DNA from: CADCTM01 sp049671305
GTDB lineage: Bacteria; Cyanobacteriota; Cyanobacteriia; Cyanobacteriales; Coleofasciculaceae
Reading direction: 5' to 3'
DNA length: 64,000 bases
NCBI GenBank assembly: GCA_049671305.1
Contig: JBATUR010000032.1
Coordinates: 26,952 to 90,951 of the forward strand
Part shown: in pieces, positions 45,083 to 54,033 of the stretch
Layout: each line of letters begins with the position of its first letter
How positions within the stretch are numbered: position 1 is the stretch's first letter
The notes under the pieces: generated by a model
Seen by the model: the letters and a program-made list of their open reading frames with translations, nothing else
What the model was told of the DNA's origin: nothing
The model's database searches: none
Program-made: the position numbers and the translations under genes

Positions 45083-46426
45083 ATGAGTGAAACCTCGATT
45101 CGTCCGGCATTAATTACTAAAGTTATCCCCGATTCAATTGCCGCTGAAATTGGCTTTGAATCTGGGGATGCCATTGTAGCAATCAACGGCACACGCCCCC
45201 GCGACTTGATTGATTATCAGTTTTTGTGTGCCGATGAAGTATTAGAACTAGAAGTCCTTGACGGGGCAGGTAGAAGCCACTCAGTAGAAATTGAGAAAGA
45301 CTACGATGATGATTTAGGGCTGGAATTTGAAACAGCTTTATTTGATGGTTTGATTCAATGTAATAACCGTTGTCCATTTTGTTTTATTGACCAACAACCA
45401 CCTGGTAAACGAGAAAGTTTGTACCTGAAAGATGATGATTATCGTCTGAGTTTTTTGTATGGTTCTTATTTAACTTTAACGAATCTAACTCAAAAAGAAT
45501 GGGATAGAATTGAGCAGATGCGTCTGTCTCCGCTGTATGTTTCCATTCATGCAACAGAGGCGGATCTACGCAGGCGCTTACTGAAAAATGAGCGTGCTGG
45601 ACTAATTTTAGATCAGTTAAAATGGTTTAAAAAGCGACGGCTACAAATTCATGCTCAAGTTGTTGTTTGTCCTGGTATTAATGACGGCATACATTTAGAA
45701 CAAACTTTACAAGATTTGGCAAAGTTTCATACAGGAGAAGTGCCAGCCGTTGCCTCTGCTGCCGTTGTGCCTGTTGGCTTAACCAAATTTCGTCCAACTG
45801 AAGATGAATTAATACCTGTAAGTCGTGAAAAAGCTTTAGAAGTAATTAGTCAAGTTCAAGCACTTCAAGAGAAGTTTCGCCAGCAATTAGGTTCAACTTT
45901 TGCTTGGCTAGCTGATGAATGGTTTTTGATTGCCCAAGCTGAGTTACCATCAGAATCACATTATGAAGATTACCCACAAATTGGTAATGGTGTTGGTTCA
46001 ATTCGTCAGTTTATCAAGCAGTTTCAAGACACGGCTTCTCAGATGCTGCCAAAACAATTAGAAACAGCAAGATGTTTGACTTGGGTAGTAGGAAATGCTG
46101 TAGAAAAAGCCTTTGAACCACTTGTACAGCAGTTAAATAATGTGGCAGGATTAGAAGTAAAACTAGCGGCGCTGCCTAGTGATTATTGGGGGCAAGAAAT
46201 TACGGTTACAGGTTTGTTGACTGGACAAGATTTGTTGAATAATTTGCAGAGGAAAGATTTAGGTGATGCAATTCTTTTACCTTCTTTGATGCTAAAACAA
46301 GGTGATACTCGGTTTCTTGATGATTTAACAGTTACAGAAATTTCTGAGCAATTAAATGTACCAATTTTAGTTGTTGATGGCATTGAAGAATTAATTGAGG
46401 CTTGTCTACATTTAACGACTGGATAA
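45083..46426 (+). CDS. PDZ-radical SAM-DUF512 protein (TIGR03279 type)
   Basis: Residues 1-70 form a PDZ-like domain (VIPDSIAAEIGFESGDAIVAING), then CNNRCPFCFIDQ supplies the 4Fe-4S cysteines C93, C97 and C100 (CX3CX2C), followed by the DUF512 C-terminal domain. It matches the cyanobacteria-typical FeS/radical SAM family TIGR03279. The substrate is not known. 447 residues. Confidence 0.9.
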   Translation: MSETSIRPALITKVIPDSIAAEIGFESGDAIVAINGTRPRDLIDYQFLCADEVLELEVLDGAGRSHSVEIEKDYDDDLGLEFETALFDGLIQCNNRCPFCFIDQQPPGKRESLYLKDDDYRLSFLYGSYLTLTNLTQKEWDRIEQMRLSPLYVSIHATEADLRRRLLKNERAGLILDQLKWFKKRRLQIHAQVVVCPGINDGIHLEQTLQDLAKFHTGEVPAVASAAVVPVGLTKFRPTEDELIPVSREKALEVISQVQALQEKFRQQLGSTFAWLADEWFLIAQAELPSESHYEDYPQIGNGVGSIRQFIKQFQDTASQMLPKQLETARCLTWVVGNAVEKAFEPLVQQLNNVAGLEVKLAALPSDYWGQEITVTGLLTGQDLLNNLQRKDLGDAILLPSLMLKQGDTRFLDDLTVTEISEQLNVPILVVDGIEELIEACLHLTTG

Positions 46427-46464
46427 CCTCAGTTTGTGTGGACTAATCATTAAGTTGATGATGT

Positions 46465-47214
46465 TTATTTCATAACATCTAAAATAAAGCTACGCATTAA
46501 AGATAGAACTTCGGGTTTAATTTCATGTCCCATATCAAACTCTTGATACTTTACAGCAACTCCCAAATTAGTTAAAGTATTTTTGGCACGTTGGGCGGCA
46601 CTCAATGTAACAACTTGATCTTGTCTACCATGCACAATTAAAACTGGTGGAAGTTTTGTAAAAGTTGTCTGTGGTTGGGAATGTAAATAGCCGCTTAGTG
46701 ATATTAAACCCGCCAAAGGTAGAGTTAATCCTACATCTAAAGTCATTGCGCCGCCTTGAGAAAATCCACTTAAAATTGTGCGGGATAAAGGGACGCCTGT
46801 AGTATTTTCTAAAGACTTCAACCAATCTGTGAGTTGCTGCCGACTGGTTGTTAAACCTTGATAATCTGCATTATCCAAGTTGTACCACATCCGACCTCCA
46901 GACACGCGGGGATGGGGGTAGGGGGCATCAGGAAACAGTATTTGATAATTGGGAAGGTTTAAAACGGGTGCAAAGGGTGCTAAGTCTTTGGCGTTGCTAC
47001 CGAAGCCGTGTAAGCAGACAAGTAAGCCTTTTGGTGCCTGACTATTGGTTGGGGGAACATTGATAAATTGTAGAGGCAAGGACTTATCTCCAGTAGCAGA
47101 ATTAATGGTATTTTTGGCAACAGAAGGAGCTTTTTGACAGGCTTTTAATAGCAGTGTTGTGGAGAGGGCGCAGCTTTTAATTAGCAGTTGTCGCCGATTA
47201 AAGATTTTGATCAC
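46465..47214 (-). CDS. alpha/beta-hydrolase (phospholipase/carboxylesterase family), probable Tat lipoprotein
   Basis: Serine esterase with nucleophile in GFSQGG, Asp in HGRQDQVV and His in DMGHEIKPE; LLVCLHGFGSNAKDLAPFAP forms the oxyanion region. The frame is open from ATG 47340, but GTG at 47214 places IFNRRQLLIKSCALSTTLLLKAC at the N-terminus: a twin-arginine pattern and lipobox LLKAC. This start is therefore chosen, with export by Tat inferred. About 249 residues. Confidence 0.82.
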   Translation of the reverse strand: MIKIFNRRQLLIKSCALSTTLLLKACQKAPSVAKNTINSATGDKSLPLQFINVPPTNSQAPKGLLVCLHGFGSNAKDLAPFAPVLNLPNYQILFPDAPYPHPRVSGGRMWYNLDNADYQGLTTSRQQLTDWLKSLENTTGVPLSRTILSGFSQGGAMTLDVGLTLPLAGLISLSGYLHSQPQTTFTKLPPVLIVHGRQDQVVTLSAAQRAKNTLTNLGVAVKYQEFDMGHEIKPEVLSLMRSFILDVMK

Positions 47215-47404
47215 TTCTGCACAACCTCTCAATGACAACCTAACTGTATTAATTATTGTGCTAGATCGCGTCCGCGTTTCCCTCACCAAGAAGGCATAAA
47301 TTTTGATGCGTGATTTGGAGGCTATATGTTTTTCAATCACGTCGAAATAGGGGGATTTATCATAGATAATTGGGTCAAAGGTGTGCAGTCTCGCCCAAAT
47401 TATT

Positions 47405-48253
47405 ATGGCTTTTGATAATACTTGTAAATATCTTTCGGAAACCTACCCAGCTAGTTTTGTATCTTGGTTATTTGGCACCACTCCTGAAACTATAGAAGTT
47501 TTGAAAACAGAATTGACTATTGAGCCAATTCGTGCGGATTTTGTGGCTCTTTTAGCGCAACAACGGATGATGCAAATTGAATTTCAAGTTAAAGGAGAAA
47601 CTGATCCACCATTATCTTTAAGAATGTTGGATTATTGGGTACGACTTCACCGCAGCTATCGACTGCCAGTAACTCAATATTTGGTAATGCTGCAATACTC
47701 GACTGCGGCTGCCCAAATCGAGAGCGAGTTTCAACTTGAAGGTACACGCCATCGTTATCAAGTGGTGAAGATGTGGGAGCAAGATCCGGAGCCATTTCTA
47801 CAAGATACCGCACTGCTACCTTTAGCGGTTTTGTGTGCTGCTGAAAACTCAACGCAACTGTTAAGTCGAGCGGCAGAAGAGATTAGTAAAATAGAGAAAC
47901 CAGAACAGCAACAGATTATTTCTAACTGTACTCAGTTGCTGGCAGGTTTACGGTTCAAGAAAGATTTAATTCGCCAACTATTTAGGAGAGATATTATGCG
48001 TGAGTCAGTAATTTATCAAGAAATTCTGGATGAAGGACGGGAAGAGGGACGGGAACAAGGACGAGAAGAGGGACAACATCAAGAGGCATTAGCAATGATT
48101 ATGCGCTTGCTACCGCGCCGAATTGGTACAGTGAACCCAGAACAGCAAGCGCAAATTCGAGCTTTATCAATCCAAGAGTTAGAGGATTTGGGTGAAGCGC
48201 TTTTGGATTTCTCAGAAGCTGCTAATTTAGATACTTGGTTGCAAGCGCGATGA
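47405..48253 (+). CDS. Rpn-like PD-(D/E)XK nuclease with DUF4351
   Basis: The RpnA/PDDEXK_2 transposase-like family: MQIEFQVKGETDPPLSLRMLDYWVRLHR contains the E-x-Q core. Further on there is a charged tandem EGREEGREQGREEGQ (about residue 221-235) followed by DUF4351-like IMRLLPRRIGTVNPEQQAQIRALSIQELEDLGEALLDF. ATG 47405 (MAFDNTCKYL) replaces the upstream start at 47381. Such genes are frequent in cyanobacteria and are thought to promote recombination. Confidence 0.83.
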   Translation: MAFDNTCKYLSETYPASFVSWLFGTTPETIEVLKTELTIEPIRADFVALLAQQRMMQIEFQVKGETDPPLSLRMLDYWVRLHRSYRLPVTQYLVMLQYSTAAAQIESEFQLEGTRHRYQVVKMWEQDPEPFLQDTALLPLAVLCAAENSTQLLSRAAEEISKIEKPEQQQIISNCTQLLAGLRFKKDLIRQLFRRDIMRESVIYQEILDEGREEGREQGREEGQHQEALAMIMRLLPRRIGTVNPEQQAQIRALSIQELEDLGEALLDFSEAANLDTWLQAR

Positions 48254-48310
48254 GGTTAAAGGGCAATTAGGCGAAAGCCCACAACAGGGACTTTTTAACC
48301 AGCATCAACC

Positions 48311-51300
48311 TTAACGGGTTCCTGTTGGGGTTTTTACCTCAGCTTTTGGCTCAATAGTGGTATTTTTATTCTTGCCACCAGGCTTAAAGCGATCGTAAAT
48401 CATACTAATTACAATGTACAAAATAGGTACAATAAACAGACTCAAAAAAGTAGAAACAATCGTCCCACCTGCCAGCGTCGTACCCAAACTCCGCCGACTT
48501 GCCGCCCCTGCACCTTCGGGATTAAGTAACGGACTAATTCCTAAAATAAAAGATAAACTCGTCATCAAAATTGGTCGCAAACGCTCTTGTGATGCCTCAA
48601 CTGCTGCTTTGGTAATTGACATTCCTTGTTCTCGAAGTTGATTAGCAAATTCCACAATTAAAATGGCATTTTTACTTGCCAAACCAATCAACATTACCAA
48701 ACCAATCTGACAATAGACATCATTAGTTAAACCCCGCAAAGATTGAGCAGCAAGTGCGCCAAAAATTGCCAAAGGTACTGACAACAAAATAATTAACGGA
48801 TCAACATAATTTTCATATTGAGCCGCCAATACCAAAAAGACAAAAACTAGACCCAAACCAAAGATCAGCGGCGCTTGACCACCAGAGGCTAATTCTTCGG
48901 CAGAAGTCCCCGACCATTCATAACCCAAACCTGCTGGCAAAACAGCTTTTGCTACTCCTTCCATCGCCTTAATTGCCTGTCCAGAACTCGATCCGGGAGC
49001 CGCTGAACCTGTTATTTCAATTGAGCGAAATAGGTTGTAATGATTAATAGTTTGAGCCCCAGTTGTCGGTGTAATTTTTACCAAACCACTCAGAGGAATC
49101 ATCTGATTTTGTTGGGAACGAACGAACAATTGACCAATATCTTTGGGATTAGAACGAAAATCTTTATCTGCTTGAACATAGACTCGATAAGTTCGCTGTT
49201 GCAGATTAAAATCATTGACATATTGCGAACCTAATAAGGTCTGCAAAGTACCGAAAATATCATCAATAGAAACTTGCAAAGCCTTAGCTTTATTGCGGTC
49301 TACTTCTACTAATAACTGAGGTGTATTCGCGGCAAAAGTACTAAAGACTGCTTGTAATCCAGGTGTTTGATTTGCTTGCTTTAATATCTGTCCCAAAGTT
49401 TGAACCAAAGGATTTAAACTTTCATTTCCTTTGCGGTCTTGGAGTTGAAATTGAAAGCCACCAAAACTACCTAAACCTTGAATTGCTGGCGGACTAATCG
49501 GTAAGATTCGGGCTTCGGTAATACTAGATAAACTGCCTCGTAATTTATTAATAACTGCTGATGCTGATTGGTCGGGTTTAGGTCGCTCATCCCAAGGTTT
49601 AAGAGTCGTAAAAATCAAACCACTATTAGCAGTATTTCCACTAAAACTAAAGCCCCCAACCACAAATGTGCCAACTACATCAGGATTTTTAAGAATTTCC
49701 TGTTCCACCCGATTCATCACATCACTGGTATAGTTGAGCGAAACTCCTTCAGGTCCTTGGACAATTGTAATAAAATAACCTTGGTCTTCTTCAGGGAGAA
49801 AGGCTTGAGGAACGCTTAAATATAACCAAGCTGTTAGTCCCAAAAATACAATAAATATGCCGACTACAAAAGCTTTAAAATGACTTAGGAAATCAAGCGA
49901 TCGCTTATACCCTCTCCTTGCCCCATCAATTACGCCATTAATGCGGTCAAAAATCCAGCCTAACCAGCCCGTTGCACGCTGATCATCACGTAATAATAAA
50001 GCACATAAAGCTGGTGTCAAGGTAAGAGCATTAAACGTAGAAATGACAACCGAAAAGGCAATTGTTAAAGCAAATTGTTTGTATAACTGTCCCGTTGTTC
50101 CCGGAAAGAATGCCACGGGCACAAACACCGCCATTAATACCAGTGAAGTTGCAATTACTGCTCCAAACAACTCCTTCATCCCTTCCGAGGCTGCCTGGCG
50201 AGGACTCATGCCTTTTTCTTGAATTAAGCGAGTGATATTTTCCACCACAATAATCGCATCATCTACCACCAAACCCGTTGCCAAAGTTAAACCAAACAGC
50301 GACAAACTATTAATAGAAAATCCAAACGCCTTAATAAAAGCAAACGTGCCAATTAAAGAAATTGGAATTGTAATTGTGGGAATTAAAGTTGTGCGCCAGT
50401 CTTGTAAGAAGACAAAAATTACTAATACAACCAGAATAATTGCTTCTATTAGTGTTTTGACCACTTCCTGAAGCGATTGCTGCACATATAAGGTGGTATC
50501 CAGAGCTACCTGATAACTTAAACCTGGAGGAAATGTAGACTTCAATCGTGCCATTTCTGCTTTGACTGCATTGGCAACTTGCAAAGCATTACTACCAGGC
50601 AGTTGATAAATTCCTAAACCAACCGCTTCATTGCCCCGAAAACGCAAAAATGAGCTGTAATTTTCTGCCCCAAGTTCAGCACGACCGACATCTTTTAACT
50701 TAATTAAACTGCCATCTGTACCTGTTTTTAAAACGATATCTTCAAATTCCGAAGCCTCAGCTAGTCGGCTAACTGCCCGTAAGTCAATTTGATACATTTG
50801 ACCATCCGGTGCCGGTTGTTGCCCAATTCTGCCAGCACCTACTTGCAAGTTTTGCTCCCTTAAGGCATTGACGACATCTTTGGAGGTTAAACCACGACTA
50901 GCAAGGCGGTTTGGATCAAGCCATAAACGCATCGAATACCTACGTTCACCAAAAATCCGCACGTCGCCAACGCCGTTTAAGCGTTTCAGGGCGTCGGTTA
51001 GATACAAGTCGGCGTAATTGCTTAAAAATAAGTTGTCATATTCTTTATTTGCCGAAAATAAACCGATCGCCAATAAGATACTCGTAGACTGCTTACTAAC
51101 CCTCACCCCGGTTTGCTGCACTGCTTGCGGTAGCTGCGGTTGAGCTACTGTGACGCGGTTCTGCACATCGACGGCGGCAATATCTTTGTTGCGTGATGAA
51201 TCAAAAGTAACAGTAATCGAACTCGTGCCATCGTTACTACTACTAGAGTTCATGTATTTCATGCCCTCAACGCCGTTGATTTGCCGCTCTAAGATGGTTG

Positions 51301-51487
51301 TAACGGCATTTTCCACAACTTCGGCACTTGCACCGGAATAGTTGGAGGTGACGTTAATTTGGGTAGGGCTGATGTCGGGATATTGGGCAATTGGCAGGGT
51401 GGGAATGGCGATCGCTCCCACCAGTAAAATAATAAATGCCGTGACTGTCGCAAAAACCGGTCGCTTAATAAAAAAGTCAGCGAACAT
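48311..51487 (-). CDS. acrB: RND multidrug efflux transporter, HAE1/AcrB family
   Basis: Inner-membrane proton-driven pump of 1058 residues with twelve membrane helices. FIKRPVFATVTAFIILLVGAIAIPTLPIAQYPDISPTQI at the start and GLVVDDAIIVVENI (TM4, with the two proton-relay Asp residues) are diagnostic; GLASKNAILIVEFA is TM10 with the conserved Lys. Gene begins 13 bases after the adaptor gene, same strand, so the two form an operon. Confidence 0.95.
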   Translation of the reverse strand: MFADFFIKRPVFATVTAFIILLVGAIAIPTLPIAQYPDISPTQINVTSNYSGASAEVVENAVTTILERQINGVEGMKYMNSSSSNDGTSSITVTFDSSRNKDIAAVDVQNRVTVAQPQLPQAVQQTGVRVSKQSTSILLAIGLFSANKEYDNLFLSNYADLYLTDALKRLNGVGDVRIFGERRYSMRLWLDPNRLASRGLTSKDVVNALREQNLQVGAGRIGQQPAPDGQMYQIDLRAVSRLAEASEFEDIVLKTGTDGSLIKLKDVGRAELGAENYSSFLRFRGNEAVGLGIYQLPGSNALQVANAVKAEMARLKSTFPPGLSYQVALDTTLYVQQSLQEVVKTLIEAIILVVLVIFVFLQDWRTTLIPTITIPISLIGTFAFIKAFGFSINSLSLFGLTLATGLVVDDAIIVVENITRLIQEKGMSPRQAASEGMKELFGAVIATSLVLMAVFVPVAFFPGTTGQLYKQFALTIAFSVVISTFNALTLTPALCALLLRDDQRATGWLGWIFDRINGVIDGARRGYKRSLDFLSHFKAFVVGIFIVFLGLTAWLYLSVPQAFLPEEDQGYFITIVQGPEGVSLNYTSDVMNRVEQEILKNPDVVGTFVVGGFSFSGNTANSGLIFTTLKPWDERPKPDQSASAVINKLRGSLSSITEARILPISPPAIQGLGSFGGFQFQLQDRKGNESLNPLVQTLGQILKQANQTPGLQAVFSTFAANTPQLLVEVDRNKAKALQVSIDDIFGTLQTLLGSQYVNDFNLQQRTYRVYVQADKDFRSNPKDIGQLFVRSQQNQMIPLSGLVKITPTTGAQTINHYNLFRSIEITGSAAPGSSSGQAIKAMEGVAKAVLPAGLGYEWSGTSAEELASGGQAPLIFGLGLVFVFLVLAAQYENYVDPLIILLSVPLAIFGALAAQSLRGLTNDVYCQIGLVMLIGLASKNAILIVEFANQLREQGMSITKAAVEASQERLRPILMTSLSFILGISPLLNPEGAGAASRRSLGTTLAGGTIVSTFLSLFIVPILYIVISMIYDRFKPGGKNKNTTIEPKAEVKTPTGTR

Positions 51488-51500
51488 AAGCTATTTGGGG

Positions 51501-52763
51501 TTAAGGGCTAGGGCTAGATTGAGGGCTAGTTGTCGGCTGTGTTTGTGGGATAATTGGGACGCCATCGTTAAGATTGAGCAGCCCTGAAACCACGATTTTT
51601 TCTCCCGGTTTTAAGCCTGAAATAACTTGATAATTATTGCCTTGGATGTCGCCTAACTTCACGAGTTTTTGTTTGGCAACGAGTTTTGAATCTGCTGCAG
51701 GTTGAGCGACAAAAACAAAATTTTCCCCAGCAATGCGAGACACGGCAGTTACGGGAACAGAAACGCCTTGGTTTTTCTGCCAAACCACTCTTGCCCTTAC
51801 CCTTTGTCCATCTCTCAGCTTGCCTTCACTGTTAGGAAAACTGGCTTTTGCGAGAATTTGTTGGTCTTGATTTACTTGGGGTGAAATAAAGCTAACTCTA
51901 CCCGTACTAATAACTTCTTCGCCATTTTGATTAAGTAGTTGAACAGGAAGTCCTAAGCGCAATTGGTTAGTTTTATCGGTGGAAATTCTAATGCTTAAGT
52001 CTAAGTTTTGATTTTGAATAATACTTGTTAAAATGTCAGTCGTTTTAACATAGTCTCCTACTTTCACTGCCACATTTCCAACCACTCCGGCAATGGGGGC
52101 AACAACTCTTGTCTCTCTTAAGTCCTCTTGCCTGCTTGCTACGGTAGACTGAGCTTGTTTTAATTGGGCGTTTTGTTGATCTAAAGTGGCACGAGCTGCG
52201 CGAATTTTTTCGTCAGTGGCGTTGAGTGCTGCACGTGCAGCATCGCGATCGCGTCTTACCTGATCCAATTGTTGCTTAGGCAAGGCGCCTTGTGCTACTA
52301 AGCCGGAAATTCGTTTAAATTGCTCTTCTTGTAAATTGACATTCGCCGCATCACTAACTCGTTGTGCTTCTGTTGCCTTAATTTGAGCTTCAGCATTACT
52401 ACGAGAAGCGATCGCTGCATTCACATTAGCAACCGCACCTCCTACTTCTGCCTGAGTTTTTTCTGGGCGTAGTTGTAAAATTGGCACACCCGCTGAGACA
52501 GTACTGCCTGATGAAATAAATATCTCGTCAACTCTACCTTCGGTTTCTGGTCGTAAGTCTACCCGATTTTCGGCTTCTAGGTTGCCCAAAGCCTCGGTAG
52601 TGTCTAAAAGCGTCGTTTGTTCTACAGTTTGCAGTTTTACGGCAACTTCTGGCGGTCTTTTTGCACCAGGCGGCGGCGCACCGCTACTACAGGCACTGAT
52701 CAGGAATAATAATAGTACAACTGGGTTTAGGTACTTTTTGAGGGATACACCGACTTCAGCCAT
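51501..52763 (-). CDS. acrA: RND efflux periplasmic adaptor (lipoprotein)
   Basis: Membrane fusion protein linking pump and outer membrane channel. Signal peptide and lipobox (LLLFLISAC) at about residues 16-25, then a lipoyl-like half motif, a long coiled-coil hairpin (about 100-215), a beta-barrel and the membrane-proximal end. 420 residues. Divergent from a PadR-family regulator. Confidence 0.93.
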   Translation of the reverse strand: MAEVGVSLKKYLNPVVLLLFLISACSSGAPPPGAKRPPEVAVKLQTVEQTTLLDTTEALGNLEAENRVDLRPETEGRVDEIFISSGSTVSAGVPILQLRPEKTQAEVGGAVANVNAAIASRSNAEAQIKATEAQRVSDAANVNLQEEQFKRISGLVAQGALPKQQLDQVRRDRDAARAALNATDEKIRAARATLDQQNAQLKQAQSTVASRQEDLRETRVVAPIAGVVGNVAVKVGDYVKTTDILTSIIQNQNLDLSIRISTDKTNQLRLGLPVQLLNQNGEEVISTGRVSFISPQVNQDQQILAKASFPNSEGKLRDGQRVRARVVWQKNQGVSVPVTAVSRIAGENFVFVAQPAADSKLVAKQKLVKLGDIQGNNYQVISGLKPGEKIVVSGLLNLNDGVPIIPQTQPTTSPQSSPSP

Positions 52764-52883
52764 TTCAAAGATTGCCTGAGCTAGTATTTGAGCGACTTTA
52801 AATAGTTAAGAGTTTTTCTAAAAGCTAGGTAAATTAGACAAGTTATATATGAATAGTATATCAGGCTGATATAAATTTAGGTG

Positions 52884-53399
52884 ATGCTGGAACTTTCAAC
52901 TTTAGGTCTACTTTTGAATGAACCTTTGCACGGATACCTTTTAAAGCAACGGTTAGAGCTATTTATGAGCTGTTGCATCAGCGTCAATTATGGTGCAATC
53001 TATCCTTTATTAAAGCGACTTGAGCAGCGGGGCGAAATTGCCACCTTAACGACTGACTCAAGAGAAGCCAAAAGTCGCAAAACTTACTGCATTACTGCCA
53101 AAGGGCGATCGCGTTGGCGAGAAAAAATGCTAGAACATCCCCATGAAAGCTGGGTGAATAGTCGCTCGCGCTTTACAATCAAGTTTTTCTTTTTTGGTTA
53201 CTTAGAACCTGATGAACGAATAATTTTACTACAACATCGCTTAAAAATTTGCCAGTTGCGGCAAGCTACTCTTGAAGTTGAAGCTACACCTTTAGACAAT
53301 CATTATGCATCTACCGCTTGGCAGAGAGCTTTAGATACACTAAATTCTGAGATTGATTGGCTAGGTGAGCAATTAGCCAATGAGGCAGTCATGAAATAA
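52884..53399 (+). CDS. PadR family transcriptional regulator
   Basis: Winged-helix DNA-binding protein of 171 residues. The PadR core (LSTLGLLLNEPLHGYLLKQRLE, VNYGAIYPLLKRLEQRGEI) is residues 1-70, with a C-terminal helical dimerisation region. ATG 52884 is preferred over GTG 52881. Transcribed away from the adaptor-pump genes with a 117-base gap, so it very likely represses them in response to a substrate, as LmrR-type PadR proteins do. Confidence 0.88.
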   Translation: MLELSTLGLLLNEPLHGYLLKQRLELFMSCCISVNYGAIYPLLKRLEQRGEIATLTTDSREAKSRKTYCITAKGRSRWREKMLEHPHESWVNSRSRFTIKFFFFGYLEPDERIILLQHRLKICQLRQATLEVEATPLDNHYASTAWQRALDTLNSEIDWLGEQLANEAVMK

Positions 53400-54033
53400 T
53401 GATAAATCAGACTGAATCTAGTTAAAGTGTAGAGTCAGTGTTTTCTAAGTAAACCACTAAACCGATATTTTTACTAAATATTCAGGACACCTAGTTTAAC
53501 TTGTTACAGACTTCAACAAAAATCTGCCAATTATTCTTAATAATAATAATATAAGAAATCTTTGTGGTTATAAGCAGATAACAAAAGTGTCAGGCAGCAA
53601 AAAGCTTAAACTATTGAAAACATGGCTTTGAGCTACTCTCTCAAGTGAGAGTCTATTAAAACTACTCCAATTCCAACTCAAGTTCAATTTAAAGCGGCTG
53701 AAATATTAAGATTTGTTAAAAACAATAGATAGCTATAAAAATCTCTTGACAACAATAGATTAGTTATTCTTAAATGCTTATACAAATAAATTGCAATATT
53801 TTTCAGGACTAAACTAGCACTCTGCCTAGTACGCAATGTCGTTCCGTATGTGGTATTATCTATTATTATTTCAAAACGGAGTTGAAGGTTTTGGGACAGT
53901 ACAAGCTCTCGCCGCTCACAGCAAGTTAAAGATTACTTGGATTCTTTGAATAGTGAAATAGAATAAAGAGCAATCGCTGATTACTTGTGGTATGAAGTTA
54001 TTTAATTTCATCTTAATGAAACAGGGCAAAAAC
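53400..54033. other. AT-rich gap upstream of the VWA gene
   Basis: No gene is recognised. It holds an ACTCTC/GAGAGT stem around 53635-53652 and long A/T runs. Promoters for the VWA gene probably lie near its 3' end but none is convincing. Confidence 0.4.
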